The position numbers were made by a program, and so were the translations under genes. A DNA stretch of 64,000 nt, taken from positions 868,001 through 932,000 of the forward strand of contig JBAIAA010000604.1 in the NCBI GenBank assembly GCA_037893245.1, read 5' to 3'. The first letter of the stretch is position 1. Every line of letters begins with the position of its first letter. Positions 47,401-58,304 of this stretch are shown in pieces. This stretch comes from Crossaster papposus (taxonomy: Eukaryota; Echinodermata; Asteroidea; Velatida; Solasteridae). The notes beneath the pieces were generated by a model. The model saw nothing but the letters and a program-made list of their open reading frames with translations. It ran no database searches and was not told where the DNA came from.

Positions 47401-50400
47401 ATAGTGTCTTTCTCGTAACATACTATGATTGTGTGCACATTTTCGTGCTTTTATCATCAAGTGAACATTAATGTTCTCCAATCTGCTTGACTAATACAGG
47501 ATAAACGTAAAGTCCTTGACTCACAATAAGATGAATTGACGCGACAAATATTGCCAGAGCCGCCAGTCCGCATAAAACTGCGATCACGATCTCGGGAGCG
47601 TACTGGTGCCATACGTCATTGAAGCTGTTCACAATCCACACGGTTGAACCATTCACTTCATAGTTGGCACCTTCAAAGCCAAACACGTAGTTCTCCGTCC
47701 GAAGCTGTGAGAAGAAAATATGTACCAATCGAAGGTCGAAAGTTGAAACCTATAGGCCTAAATAAAATCTGTATCAATGACATTTTGATTAGATTTTTGT
47801 TTAAGGGTGACAAATAGTATAGGATTTTTGGCACGTTTTAACACTTTTTTAAATTAAAATTCATGAACGGTTAACTTCAATTTAGACCCAAAAAGACTGG
47901 AATGCGCAAATGCTACAAAGAATTTAGTTATTGGTCATTTCATGTGATCAACAAGTGATCAATGGTCAACCAATTTCAACATTATTTCATTCAATGTCGT
48001 TAGATTTCAATCGATTTCGCCTCACCCGATGATCATCTACATATGCATTGATTGGATTCGTCTGTATTCAATCGATTTCAAGAATTGTTCGCTCAAATTC
48101 ATCGCACGCTGGTACAATCGTGTACATGTACAACCATGTCACAAATTTAAATGACATTTATATGACATTTATTTCAACATGACGAAATTGCTTCATTTCT
48201 GTGCGTTTGGCAACTGGTGATGACGAAATTGTATTGTTTTTCGATAAAACGTATGGCAAATGTGTGAAATTCTTTGGACAAATGTGAACATGAGCGATTG
48301 CACCTCACTGTAAAACTTTTATTTCCACCGTAAAGTTTACAGTAATATTTTACGGTATACTTTACATAGCACAAATAGAAAAGGAAGAGTGCACATGAAT
48401 ATCAAACCAAAATATTTCACAATAGCTCGTTATGGAGTAGAACCGCTAACATTGATGACTGAAAAGTATATTTGATAAATTGTATTTCTCTGAGTTCTTT
48501 CATATTGCCTTCTACTTGGTCCTCTGACCCATTAAGCTACTTACGCTTTCTTCAAGATTACTCCTGTCTGTTATCTTGGAGTTGATGTTTGTGTCGATGG
48601 TGAGTGTAAAGTTGACTCGAATTTTCCCATGAAGATTAGTGGTTACCTGTGGGACAATGTAAGAAATTCAATTGTTGAGAACGGCCACATGTACAGTCTT
48701 TTAACATAAATTATAGGTTTACCCGGCTATTTTAAAACATTTTCATTTTCATTCAAATACACCATCTTCTACATTCAATTTTTTCCGAGGAAAGATGTCA
48801 CAAACTGTTACCATACCAATTTAGTCATTTACATTTACCATTCCATTTCAACGCTTCGTTATCATTTTTAAACACCGGGTGAAGAATATTTATCCTTAAA
48901 GTTTCCAACTTTTACCCAAAAAATGCTCCTAGCATTCACAATTTTCAGAAAATCCCACTAGACTAATTGTCAAAAAGCAACACTCAGAGATTGAATTCAT
49001 CTTATAACAATTAATGTCAATCTTAAGCGCCTGTCACACTGTCATGATGTAGCCTCCCGATCACGATAAGACGCAAGACTCGACGACATCGTGAACCTCA
49101 GAACGATATGTGAAACAATATCGGACCGACTTACTAAGCGTCGTTCCGGCATCCTACAGGTCGTGCATGGTCGGCAGCATTGCCACGATTAGTTTCAACA
49201 GTTGAAACATATCGGGATGGTTGGCAAACAAATCCAACACGAATCAAAGTATGTTCTCTGTCTCTACTCAAACGCTTCACTCTAAGAAATAAAGGTTCAA
49301 TTTTGCACCGTATAGTTGATACAATAGCAGCACCCCTAAGGGTGCAAAACAGAACCTATTAGGGTTCAGCTCGAACACATTGTACCCTTAGAGGGCCAAA
49401 TTTGCACCTTTGAACCTTTTTAAGGTTCAAATATTTACTTTATTTGAGGGGTGCTGCTAATATTGTATCAATTAGAGAGCAAATTTGACCTTTATTTCTT
49501 AGAGTGTTGTGTCATAACGAAGTCGTAACCAAGTCGTAACGAAATCTCAATAGTCGTTAAGAGAATGGCAGTGGTCGTACATGGTCGGCCAATTTTGTTG
49601 GCCGACTTTGATACGACCTTTTAATACGACTAAGACGGGCGTCTAGACTGCTCATGCGAGTATAAATGTAACTACTCAGACATGTTTTTGAGTCATTCAG
49701 TCACAGTATCCAGTGCAGTTCACTTGGCTGCTATAGCTGAAGAAGATGACGGAGTCGTTTCGGCATCGGTTCTCGGTCTTTCGTGTCGGTACTCAATCGG
49801 TTGTGTCGATACTCTGTCGGTAGTCTGTTGGTTATGTAGTAACGAGATCAGTACTCATGTCGTACAAACAAATCAATTGAACGGATCCAAGTCGTAGCAA
49901 AGTCGTAGTATTTGGTTCGATGTCGTTTCGGAGTCGTAGTATTCGGGACGACATTGCAGCTCATTCTGATCATGGTCGGCAGACTGGAGCTCGAAAGACG
50001 AAATTTGAATTTGGCGCCACATTTCCTACGTCTTTGTAAGATTGTCTTTTAATCTCATGGTCTTGACGGGGTCTTGGTCATTGGTCTTGGATGCGTGACT
50101 TAGCCTTAATGCTATGTAAGTTACTCTGATGGGTTCTTGACCCAATCACACATCAGACTAATTAATTTAATAGTCTGAAATGTATTGGTAAAAAAACTAA
50201 TTCGATCTCTGAATGATGCCTTTCGGCAAATGCTTTACGAATTTGATCCCTAATTACAAATTTTTCCGAGGAAATGTAAATGACAATTTGATAAAAGCGT
50301 GTAAATTTATTTATCGGAAAAAAATTATTGTGAATGACATATAAAATAGCCTTTATCAAAACCCAGGATTCAATATTTATTCAATTCCCTTGTAATATGT

Positions 50401-53400
50401 ACAGTATAATCCCGTTACGATGAAACGATACAAGAACAAAAGTGGATAATTGTTTTAATGACCGGCCTATGTGCATTCTACTGAAGATATCCCAATGGCG
50501 TAAAATTATGACGAAATTAAACAAAACTGTTTTTAAATTGTGTGGCATTAGACGAATTTGATTGAAGTGGAACTGGTAACATTAATACTCGAAGACAATC
50601 CTGGAAAACATGACGTGCTTATTGTTTGAATGTGTACTACAACTCAATTTGAAATTGTCTGACAAAAGACGAAATTATACATTAGAAGTGCAGTAAATCG
50701 ATGCTGTTGGACGAATTTGAATAAATGTATTAGAATCTGTAAAATCGATTGATTAACGTTTTATGATATAGCCAGAGAAAATATACTACTAAAACAAAAT
50801 AACCTGGATCTCTTGCTTATTGTCCTGTGTATTTAATGCAAGGAAAATACTTTTAGTAAATTTATGATGAAACTGTTTCCGATTTTGATGCGAGAAGGTT
50901 TTATAGATGAATATTTGTTTTATTTTTTATTTATTTATTTATTCATTTCTGAAAGTTTACAGTCAATAAAAATGCCTACGTCCTTATGTACATTAACACG
51001 GTTAACAGTAGTTCTAGAAATTGAATAGTCATGTACAAGAGGTTTACGTTTTAGAGTTACACTCATTACGTTACATTTCTTTAAATTAAAAGATAGGCCC
51101 CAAGTTCTACACCACTCATACAGTTTATCTAAATCTTCCTGCAAATGAACACAATCAGAGTCCTGATAAATTGGTCTATACATTTTAGTGTCATCAGCAA
51201 ACATCAAAGACTTATTCTTAATGCATTGTGGTAGGTCGTTAACGAAGGGAGTAAATAGTAAAGGGCCAAGAACTGAACCTTGAGGGACACCTGAAGGGAC
51301 TGGGTACCAGTTTGAACATTGACCCTCAACCACCACTCGATGCGTTCTATCCGATAAGTAACTACAAGAAGTCTGAGTACAGATGGATGAATGTTGTAGT
51401 GTGCCAGTTTATGAAGTAACTGTTTATGACTGACCCGATCAAAAGCCTTTGAAAAGGCTGTGTAAACTATGTCCAGCTGCCCTCCCTGATCAACAGCATG
51501 GTAGGCTTTTTTGTAAAACACAGAACATGCAAGATGATGTAAAACATCACGGCGACATGCAGTTGAAACATGGCACATTATACAGTTTACAACGTGAATT
51601 TAGCACTAACCTTGGTGGACGAGACTTCAGAAGCGTTGATGAAGTTAAAAACTGTTCTGATATTAATTTCAAGTGACCTGCAAAATGACATGGATTAAAG
51701 AAAAATTATGTTAATATATGATCATGATTAAATTACTTCTACCGTTATCACTATCAAATAGATAATTTGCTCTTTGATTATCCATCTAAACCGCCCTATG
51801 TTTAAATGTGCCCGCCGGTATGCGCACCGTTTATACGAAAATTCACGATTGATGCATACAGTCTCCATTACACTCATACAGTATCCATTTTCCTTTCAGT
51901 TTTAAACCTAAACTAATCAAGTTGCTGGTCGATATTTCCTTTACTGAACTCAGTACCCCTTAAAGATTCAGGCGTGAATCTTCAGGCGTGCAGTTTTTGA
52001 AATACGCGCGCAGTACGCACTGAATAACCAGTCAGTGTCGTTTATGTATTCTTTATTAGTGAAGGAACGCACACGCGCCCGTGGTGGCGAGGCTGAGTAG
52101 GCACACGCGTTTTCAAAGGACACGTGTGACTGGAAATACGACTAGTGAACACGGTGCGTTGTTTTGTCAGAAAATGTGGTTCTACAAAATGGCGGACCGT
52201 TATTAGTAACAAAAATAAACAAAAACCACGCAAATGATGGAATAGTTGTTTGAATCTTTATATTCTACTTTTAACAGAGCTTCCTAACCATATTCATTTC
52301 ATTTTTATGCATAACAATACCCTATCCAAAGCAACGTACCTCTTTAATTGGGAAGCTATTGTTCTGTAGATTCTATAGATATATAAATATATCTAAATTC
52401 TTTGAAAACCCGACTTTAAGCTCAGTTTGTGGCCACGTATGGTTTTAAATACCAGAAGATTAAAACTTGGGTAAGTTTTTTCTATATAATATTATGCAAG
52501 TATAGAAAAGTCTCGTCGCAACAAGCCCTAAGTGCAATAGGACAATTCATTGTGGAATTTCACTGCTGTCAAGGCCACAGGGTACAAGCCTGCTTTTCAA
52601 AGGTCGTGTCAAGTCCACTGTTCCAGAAAATGGAAGCCTAATCTCTTCTACATGGCCGACCACATGACGGAAGTTGAACCAAATAAAAAGTATACATGTA
52701 GTTTGGACTATGGTTGCACGATGTACACCTAAACACCTTCATGTTAGTGTAAAGGGGTTGTAACATGATTATTGAAAGCCTCTTTTACATGCAACAACAC
52801 AGACAATTTCTTTATCTTTTTCTTTTTTTCTTTCTTTCGTATAATAGATAAAACTAATTTGCCGGTTATTTTTAAACATTTGTCATTCAAATTCACCAAC
52901 TCCCACATTCAATTTCGTCCGAGAAAAAAGTCACACGCTTTTATCAAACCTATAGTCAATTATTATTGAATGTTAACGTTTGGTCTGGGGAATATTCGTC
53001 ATTACAGATTAAATCAAGTTGTTCTCGAAAGGCAGCATTTAGAAATTGAATTGGTCTTTTATATCAATTAACTTCAAATTTATGTTAAATAACTCAGTCT
53101 GATGTGTGCTTTACCCAATCACAAACCAGACTAATTTACTTAGCATAAGTTTAAACTTGATTGACAAACAACGAATTCGATCTCGGCAACAGCTTAGACG
53201 AATGTGATCTGTAAAAAGTAATGACAAATATTCTAAACCAAGAGCTTTAAAAGGGTGACCAAATGTAGACATTGAATGCTAAATGAAAGTTGATGAGTTG
53301 ATTTATAGTGTTTTTTTAATTAGACACACAAAAACAAGAGAAAAACCAAGGTACCTTGTGAAATTGTCCACATTGTGAGCGATGAGGGAGTAGTTCTCTT

Positions 53401-56400
53401 TAAAATCGAATCCGACGGCCGTTCTGAAAATGAAAGGGGGAACACTTGTTCTAAAATGTACAGGTTGAGTAAATACAAATGTTCACTGGTTCCACAAGGC
53501 CTTGTCTTTCACTAAATCCAAACAGGCTACCAATGTTTGTCTTTGTATTCAGCCATCATGGTCTGGGTGTTGACCATGGTTAGTTACACACTTTTGTTGA
53601 TATCGTATTGATACATGTATTGTTGATATTGAGTCATATAAACAAAATCTGGGTCTTTCTTTAATTATTGATGTACCCTAAGAAAACCAGTCTCAGAATA
53701 GACATCTTCTACCAACACAATGGCAACAGTTAATGGACCTTTGGGACAATGAACAACAAAGGCAACAAATAACAATCAGAGTTTTAATTAAGTGGAATTG
53801 GGTCAATCCATTAGGTTAAATTACGGTGTGATATTCATTCATATCTTCCGCGGGGGGGGGGGATTTTGGACGGATAATTAACGAAGGACGCCTTGCACAA
53901 GGCTATAAAGTTATTTGAGTTGGCGTGTTGTTTCTTCAAAGAATTGCTGGGATTGCGGAGTCGGCAAATCTTCAGAATCGAATTTTTCAGGAATGGAATT
54001 GACCACTTCAGAAAATCGATTCCCTTAAAAAAGTGGAATCGCGATTCCGATTCCGGGTTTGGAATTAGAATCGATTCTGGCGTAAAATCGCCCACCACTA
54101 ATTTCCAGTTCACTTAATTCTTTCAATGATATAGGCCATCAGCCTGGGGCTGGTAGGTATCAAATAATTGGAATAATGCTCATGGTAATTTGGGGCAAGG
54201 TATGCACCCTGTACATGTAGGTGGAAAATATTGTGATGATAGCATTGCAACGGTGGCAGCTTTTGGGATGTTACATGTATTGTCCTTTGAAAAGAATGGC
54301 CGCCAAAATGCTTGTTACCACATAACTAACACGCTAACAAGCATATTGGCGGCCATTTTGGAAATACAAAATAAAAAGTGATAACAACCAAAAAGCTGCC
54401 ACCGCTCACGCTGCAATGCTGTCGCCCATTGTTCAACTCTAGGTGTGCATACCTTGCCAAAAATTGCTATGAGCATTACTCCTCTCAATAATTTGATACC
54501 AGCGGCCCAATTTTTGAACCGAGGCTGGTGGCCTATATAATAGACGGTACAATGTACATAAATAATATTAAATTTGGTAATACAAATGGATCTGTTTGTT
54601 TTTCAATATTTATCCTTAAAGAAATCTGGTACAATTTGAGAGGAGAATGGTTTGGACTTACTGTGCTTCTGTGTGTTGATCACGATGTAAACAGAACATG
54701 AAAACAAAGGAGTAAACAAAGGAAAAATTAGGGAAAGCAAAAATTACCAAATCTGAAATACTTTTCTCTAGAGAAATAAACACTGTTTTGGTACACCATA
54801 ATAAGAATATTATGAACGTAATGCACTGCAGGTTTGGATGTTGTTTCTGAAAAGATTTACCATTCAATAATCTAGGGTCAATTTCATAGAGCTGCTAAAG
54901 CACAAAAACCCTTGCTTAAAGGGATCGTATAGTCCGTTTGGTAATTACTCCAAAAATTAATGGCAATAAAAACCTACTTGATAAGAAGTAGAGTAGCTTT
55001 AGATAGTATAATGCATTTTTAGAAACTTTTCACTTCGAAGTACTGCGGTTATGGAAAAAGATATCACTTTTTTTTCAAAAAAAATTATATTTGAGAAGCG
55101 TTACTGCAGGGACGTTTCTCAGAGTGTGTACTATTCCAATGCAGATTATTCTTCCTGCGTGGACAAAACCGCTCCAGAATTTCGGCAATATCTCAAAATC
55201 GCTACCACCTTTTGAAATGAAATGTTTACAGGTTAGTTTATGGTTTATATCTATAACTATATAGGATTGAAACAAACAGTGGGTTCCAATTACCGAACGT
55301 ATACGATCCCGTTAATTAAAATGGCACTATGTCCTGGAAGCGCTGAATTGGGCTACAAAACGAAAGGATTTTTAAACGAAATGACGTTAATCGGAAAGAG
55401 CATTTAAAAGTAGGATATAAACATTCACACAACCGTCCTTAAAAAACTGGGCGTTTTGTGTTATTCTTGTGTAGAACGAGTTTCAGGGGTCACAAAGGTG
55501 ACCCCCAAACTCGAGCTGTTTTGGTATAGTCGTGATTCTAGTCGTAAAGTGTTCGCTTTTTGCAGGCGTGTCAGAAACCGGGACATTGGTGCTGTATGTA
55601 ATTATGTTACACACACAACGTGTATCGAACATTGAATGAAAACGACAGGAAAAACGTATGCGTACACCGTCTTGTTAACAACCGGGTCCCCCCCCCCCCC
55701 CCCCCCGTCTTTTCACGGAAACGGTAAGACATTAGGTTGGTCTCTTTTCAACGAGACGTTTGAAATAGGATACAATCAAAAACTTTAAATTGTCTGGGAT
55801 TTCATAACATAGTACCCCTTTAATGTTGTATGACACCGAGTTCATGTCCAGGAAGTAAGTAAGTACTATAGTTTTAACACCATTCGGTTGAATTTTTTTT
55901 TTTACATAAACAACTAAACATTTTCGAAGGACCAAATACTAAGCATCACATTAGACGAGTTTTCGTAAAACACGAAAATCGTGTTAAAAACGATTAGGCA
56001 ATAGGCCTAAGTTATCAAAAAATCTTTCAGAAAATCAGTAGCTGAGGGAAAAGAACAACCAGACAGCGATTTTAAAAGACGTTTGGAGACTGCACGTGGG
56101 ATTAACTATTTAGATTTTGTTCAAATGCTCCAATTGTTTCTACCAAAAACATACAACAATTATAGCATGGTCGAACAAAGTAGGGTCGAACAAAGTGAAA
56201 TGGTTCAATCTACTACTCGGAATTGTTTTAATCGACACGGAACACGCACTAGACGAGTCAAAAAAAAAGTGACCGAATTTGAAGGAAACAAAATGAAAAC
56301 TATTTGGCTCACTCCAATATATATATCTATATATATTTGTTACGGGGATATAAGGTATACATTTTATTGACTTGCAAACAAAACTTTTAAAAAAATATAT

Positions 56401-58304
56401 TATTTCGGGGGAAAAGTGTTTACTTGTTCCCAATTCTAAATACCAAATCTGACAATGCAAAAAAGGTTTTTAGTCTTAATTTCAATGATTAAAATCTCAT
56501 TTGTATTTGAATTCAACAGCTTCCAATAGTAATGGATGCACATGCATAACTTCTGACAGCACGGATCAATTTCGGATGTTTTCTTTCAAAATGAGTGAGA
56601 GAACATTTAGGACAACCCTAAGACATGTCGTAACTGCGGTTACACCAAAAAGCTTTTAGGCCTGTCCTAAAATGCATATCATACGACACGCCGTAGGACA
56701 TGTCCTATCCTAGTGTATAATTATAACTGTATTGGGACCGACGCAGGTCACAATCCCGAAGTTAGATATAGCAACTGTACACAGCATGTTTTCAATCAAA
56801 TATGTTTTATTTTTCTTAGAAAACAATCAAATTTGATACACCAATCAAGCATGTCAATAAAGAGCATGTTCTCTCACTCATTTCGAAAAAGAATTACCGA
56901 AATCGATCCATGCTATCAGAAGTTATGCATGTGCATGAAATACTATTGGAAGCTGTTGAATTCAAATACAAATGAGATTTTAATAATTGAAATTACGACT
57001 AAAAACCTTGTTTACATTGTCAGATTTTATATTTAGAATTGGGAACAATTTTCCCCCGAAATATTAATGGCGATTTTTGTATTTCTTTTTTTGCAAGTCA
57101 ATAAAATGTATCTTATATCCCCGTTAAAAAAAAAATATATATATATATATATATTGGAGTGAGCCAAACATTTTTCATTTATTTCCTTTAAATTTGGTCA
57201 CTTTTTTTGTTGACTCGTCTAGTGCGTGTTCCGTGTCGATTAAAACAATTCCGAGTTGTAGATTAAATAATTTCACCTTGTTCGACCCTGCTATAGTTGT
57301 TGTATTTTTGTGTAGAAACAATCTTTCTGTGTAGAAACAAACGTCTTTCAAAATCGCTGTCTGGTTGGTTTGTTTTCCCTCAGCTACCTTTCGAAAAGAT
57401 TTGTTGATAACTTATTGCCTAATCGTTTTTAACACGATTTTCGTGTTTTACGAAAACTCGTCTAATGTGATGCTATTTGGTCCTTCGAAAATGTTTAGTT
57501 TTAAATTTAACAAAATGCAATTTTCTGGGTGTTAAAACATGCAGAAGTATTATTTTCAATATTTTCAATAAAAAATATAATTGGCACTTTACTTCAACCC
57601 CAACATATTGCCGCGAATGGCTGCACTGACTATTTAAGTCACCTCCCCACTAAACGTAATTTCATGTCGTAAATCCATGTCCTACTATAATGCGTAAGTT
57701 GTGATGGTGCAACAGTAATTGTGTCGTAATTTCTTTCGGTTGCACGAAAGTTGTCTTACACCAGTCAGAATGCGTACGGCAAGGAAGTTAGTACATGTCG
57801 TAAGACATCGATGGTGCAAACCATTTTTCGTTCGTAACTTTAGTACATGTACAGCACTTAAGACAGTTGGTACAACCGGCCCCTGGTGTTAAAAAAGGGT
57901 GACCAAACGTTGGAATTGAATGATAAGTGACTATAAAATGGTTTAGTAAAAGCCTGTGAATGTTTTACTCGGATGAAATTGAATGCGAGAGTTTGTGAAT
58001 TTGTATACCAATTTATTTTGTTAAATAGCCGGGAAAACCTATAGGCTGTCAAAACGCCAGTGAAAGGTTTTATAATCTTTTTGTAGACAATTTACTCTAA
58101 AACTAATTGCATAACCATAACTCAATTTAAATGTTCCAATTTCGGCAGTACGCGTATACAATTAGGATAACTTTGTCGCTATAAATACATGACTGGCAAT
58201 TTTACGACTTTGACAAGCTTACCTGTTGAAGTTGTTGAGCAAAATAAAACAATTACAAGATATACAATCCAGTGTCTAGAATGTGCTGAGTGCCTGCTTC
58301 CCAT
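44328..58304 (-). CDS. Type I membrane protein with SEA domain and Tyr-rich cytoplasmic tail (8 exons)
   Basis: Exons on the minus strand: 58223-58304 (signal peptide), candidate 53588-53648, 53356-53424, 51611-51677, 48545-48646, 47525-47704, 44948-45079, 44328-44450 (stop TAG). All phases match; the joined frame is 816 bases, 271 residues. Order: signal peptide WIVYLVIVLFCSTTS; SEA-like ectodomain (NYSLIAHNVDNFT, SLEINIRTVFNFINAS, LHGKIRVNFTLTID, ENYVFGFEGANYEVNG) with several N-glycosylation sites; one span IVIAVLCGLAALAIFVA; stop-transfer CMNRKRPRR; and an 84-residue tail with five tyrosines in its last 26 residues, including YDKL and a final YDFM (YxxM). The SEA cleavage motif is replaced by GKIRV, so autocleavage is unlikely. 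YxxM can bind PI3-kinase SH2 domains in other receptors; function here is inference. No named family recognised. Confidence 0.75.
44948..45079 (-). CDS. Exon: stop-transfer and proximal cytoplasmic tail
   Basis: Acceptor ACTGATATATCAG-type (TATATCAG), donor AGG|GTAAGA, 132 bases, phase 0/0. It begins CMNRKRPRRDTC, a basic stop-transfer that fits directly after the preceding membrane span, then a Ser/Thr/Gly-rich stretch ending GELNGGHR. Confidence 0.75.
45430..45795. repeat. Foldback element with GAGTCCTAGGGTCAATAA tandem core
   Basis: GACATCGCCATAAAACTGTT followed by TTTTAGCGCATCTGATTGG at 45473-45512 is mirrored at 45737-45777 (CCAATCAGATGCGCTAAAAA ... ATGGCGATGTC). The core repeats AGAGTCCTAGGGTCAA(T/A)AA about five times. 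Lies in the intron between the membrane and tail exons of the SEA gene. Confidence 0.8.
45918..46170 (+). repeat. tRNA-derived SINE
   Basis: It begins AGTCAGGTTGGCACAGCGG (A box) with B box GGGTTTGAATCCCGCC, followed by CCAATATGTGGATTGGG and TTCCGTGGGTTTTCC, ending AATAAATAAAATAAAA. A reverse copy with the same tRNA-like head and body lies at about 59770-60033. Confidence 0.85.
46508..47369. mobile_element. Word-built DNA transposon (CGGAATA words) at TTAA
   Basis: GCCCCTGACACACTTGTCCG at the left is mirrored by CGGACAAG-like GGACAAGTGTGACAGGGC at the right; the right flank is TTAA, the left TAAA. The interior repeats words such as CGGAATA, CGGTTTTCC, AACGGAATATAAACGG in both orientations. 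The long ORF across 46782-47357 (-) is an artefact of these words. Confidence 0.8.
47525..47704 (-). CDS. Exon: end of SEA domain and transmembrane segment
   Basis: Acceptor TTCTCACAG; donor ATT|GTGAGT in phase 0. It reads LRTENYVFGFEGANYEVNGS, then about 20 hydrophobic residues to HLI. If the GTGAGT donor is skipped, the frame adds VSQGLYVYPVLVKQIGEH and stops at 47468, which would give a tail-less isoform. Confidence 0.85.
47815..48130 (+). repeat. Dispersed repeat family F copy
   Basis: Ordered blocks shared with 7700-8065 and 15605-16235, in an intron of the SEA gene. Confidence 0.6.
48545..48646 (-). CDS. SEA exon 3 of the minus-strand gene
   Basis: Acceptor TTGTCCCACAG, donor AGC|GTAAGT, 102 bases, phase 0 on both sides. 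It reads VTTNLHGKIRVNFTLTIDTN then INSKITDRSNLEES. GKIRVNF stands where cleavable SEA domains have GSVVVDF. It corresponds to 9376-9471 (96 bases, phase 0/0). Confidence 0.85.
49027..50105. mobile_element. Word-built transposon inserted in MITE E with TTAA duplication
   Basis: TTAA at both edges; it opens GCGCCTGTCACACTGTCATG. The interior repeats GTCGTAACGAAGTCGTA, TGGTCGGC and GACTCGACGAC words in both orientations. It is itself interrupted by a small MITE at 49278-49506. Confidence 0.75.
49278..49506. mobile_element. MITE with CACTCTAAGAAATAAAGG ends
   Basis: CACTCTAAGAAATAAAGGTT at the left and its mirror CCTTTATTTCTTAGAGTG at the right. Subterminal AGCAGCACCCC and its mirror GGGGTGCTGCT also pair. 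Non-coding, 229 bp. Confidence 0.9.
50935..51578 (-). pseudogene. LINE reverse-transcriptase remnant in a SEA-gene intron
   Basis: Minus-strand fragments read VYTAFSKAFDRVSHKQLLHK in one frame, then PSGVPQGSVLGPLLF and SLMFADDTKMYRPI in another, followed by EWCRTWGLSFNLKKCNVMS. SGVPQGSVLGP and the F-A-D-D catalytic motif are reverse-transcriptase signatures of non-LTR elements (Jockey/CR1-like). A frameshift near 51300 and missing ends make it dead. Confidence 0.9.
51611..51677 (-). CDS. SEA exon 2 of the minus-strand gene
   Basis: Acceptor TCATTTTGCAG, donor AAG|GTTAGT, 67 bases, phases 2 then 0. It reads SLEINIRTVFNFINASEVSS-TK. It corresponds to 8959-9022 (64 bases, same phases). The downstream intron carries a LINE remnant starting about 30 bases after the donor. 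Confidence 0.8.
52845..53335 (+). repeat. Palindromic MITE family E copy
   Basis: It contains the family blocks TTGCCGGTTATTTTTAAACATT, TCACCAACTCCCACATTCAA, and the central AGTCTGATGTGTGC..AATCACAAACCAGACTAA. It ends against the first SEA exon of the minus-strand gene (53356). Confidence 0.7.
53356..53424 (-). CDS. SEA exon 1 of the minus-strand gene
   Basis: Acceptor CATTTTCAG, donor AAG|GTACCT, 69 bases, leaving phase 2. It reads TAVGFDFKENYSLIAHNVDN and FT, with NYS and NFT sequons. It corresponds in position, size and phase to the + strand gene's exon 7552-7626. Confidence 0.75.
53588..53648 (-). CDS. Candidate linker exon of the SEA gene
   Basis: Between acceptor GACCCAG and donor GTAACT the frame reads FVYMTQYQQYMYQYDINKS. 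It enters with two bases and leaves with two, exactly what is needed between the signal-peptide exon (phase 1) and the first SEA exon. The polypyrimidine tract is poor and the peptide is odd, so this is tentative. Confidence 0.35.
54131..54541. repeat. Palindromic MITE with ATAGGCCATCAGCCT ends
   Basis: ATAGGCCATCAGCCTGGG at the left is mirrored by GAGGCTGGTGGCCTATAT at the right. Nested pairs such as GGCAAGGTATGCACC / GGTGTGCATACCTTGCC and AATGGCCGCCAAAATGCTTG / CAAGCATATTGGCGGCCATT confirm a long palindrome. Confidence 0.85.
55400..55585 (-). repeat. Dispersed repeat family D, reverse copy
   Basis: Reverse complement of 4281-4440: GTGTTATTCTTGTGTAGAACG, CTCGAGCTGTTTTGG, AGTCGTGATTCTAG(T/C)CGTAAAGTG. 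A poly-C run follows at about 55690-55707. Confidence 0.65.
55940..57880. mobile_element. Element with about 660-bp inverted arms, GGGGCCGGTTG end
   Basis: The left arm (about 55940-56600) and the right arm (about 56865-57530) mirror each other: TTTTCGTAAAACACGAAAAT / ATTTTCGTGTTTTACGAAAA, the GGAACACGCACTAGACGAGTC block, and the CATGCATAACTTCTGA block. The central 260 bases (GTATAATTATAACTGTATTG) are shared with 27207-28150. The outer right end reads GTTGGTACAACCGGCCCC. No transposase. Confidence 0.7.
57890..58050 (-). repeat. MITE family E, half copy
   Basis: Contains GTTGGAATTGAATG-type and GAAATTGAATGCGAGAGTTTG blocks and ends ATAGCCGGGAAAACCTATAG, the complement of the family terminus. 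Confidence 0.6.
58223..58304 (-). CDS. First exon: signal peptide
   Basis: ATG at 58304 opens MGSRHSAHSRHWIVYLVIVL followed by FCSTTST: a basic N-region, a hydrophobic core and small polar residues, as in a secretory signal peptide. The donor is GTAAGC in phase 1. Assignment to the SEA gene rests on strand, position and the phase fit through the candidate exon 53588-53648. Confidence 0.6.

Larger units (their letters stand above)
48713..50360. repeat. MITE family E copy interrupted by a nested element
   Basis: The left part (48713-49026) starts TATAGGTTTACCCGGCTATT. The family's central AGTCTGATGTGTG..CACACATCAGACT segment is interrupted at TTAA (49023-49026) and resumes after TTAA (50106-50109) with the CACACATCAGACTAATT half and mirrored arm to about 50360. 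Confidence 0.7.

Noticed and set aside
54658..54867. Exon of the minus-strand SEA gene
   Set aside because: A GTAAG-like donor is present, but no acceptor with matching phase lies upstream and the peptide is not SEA-like.
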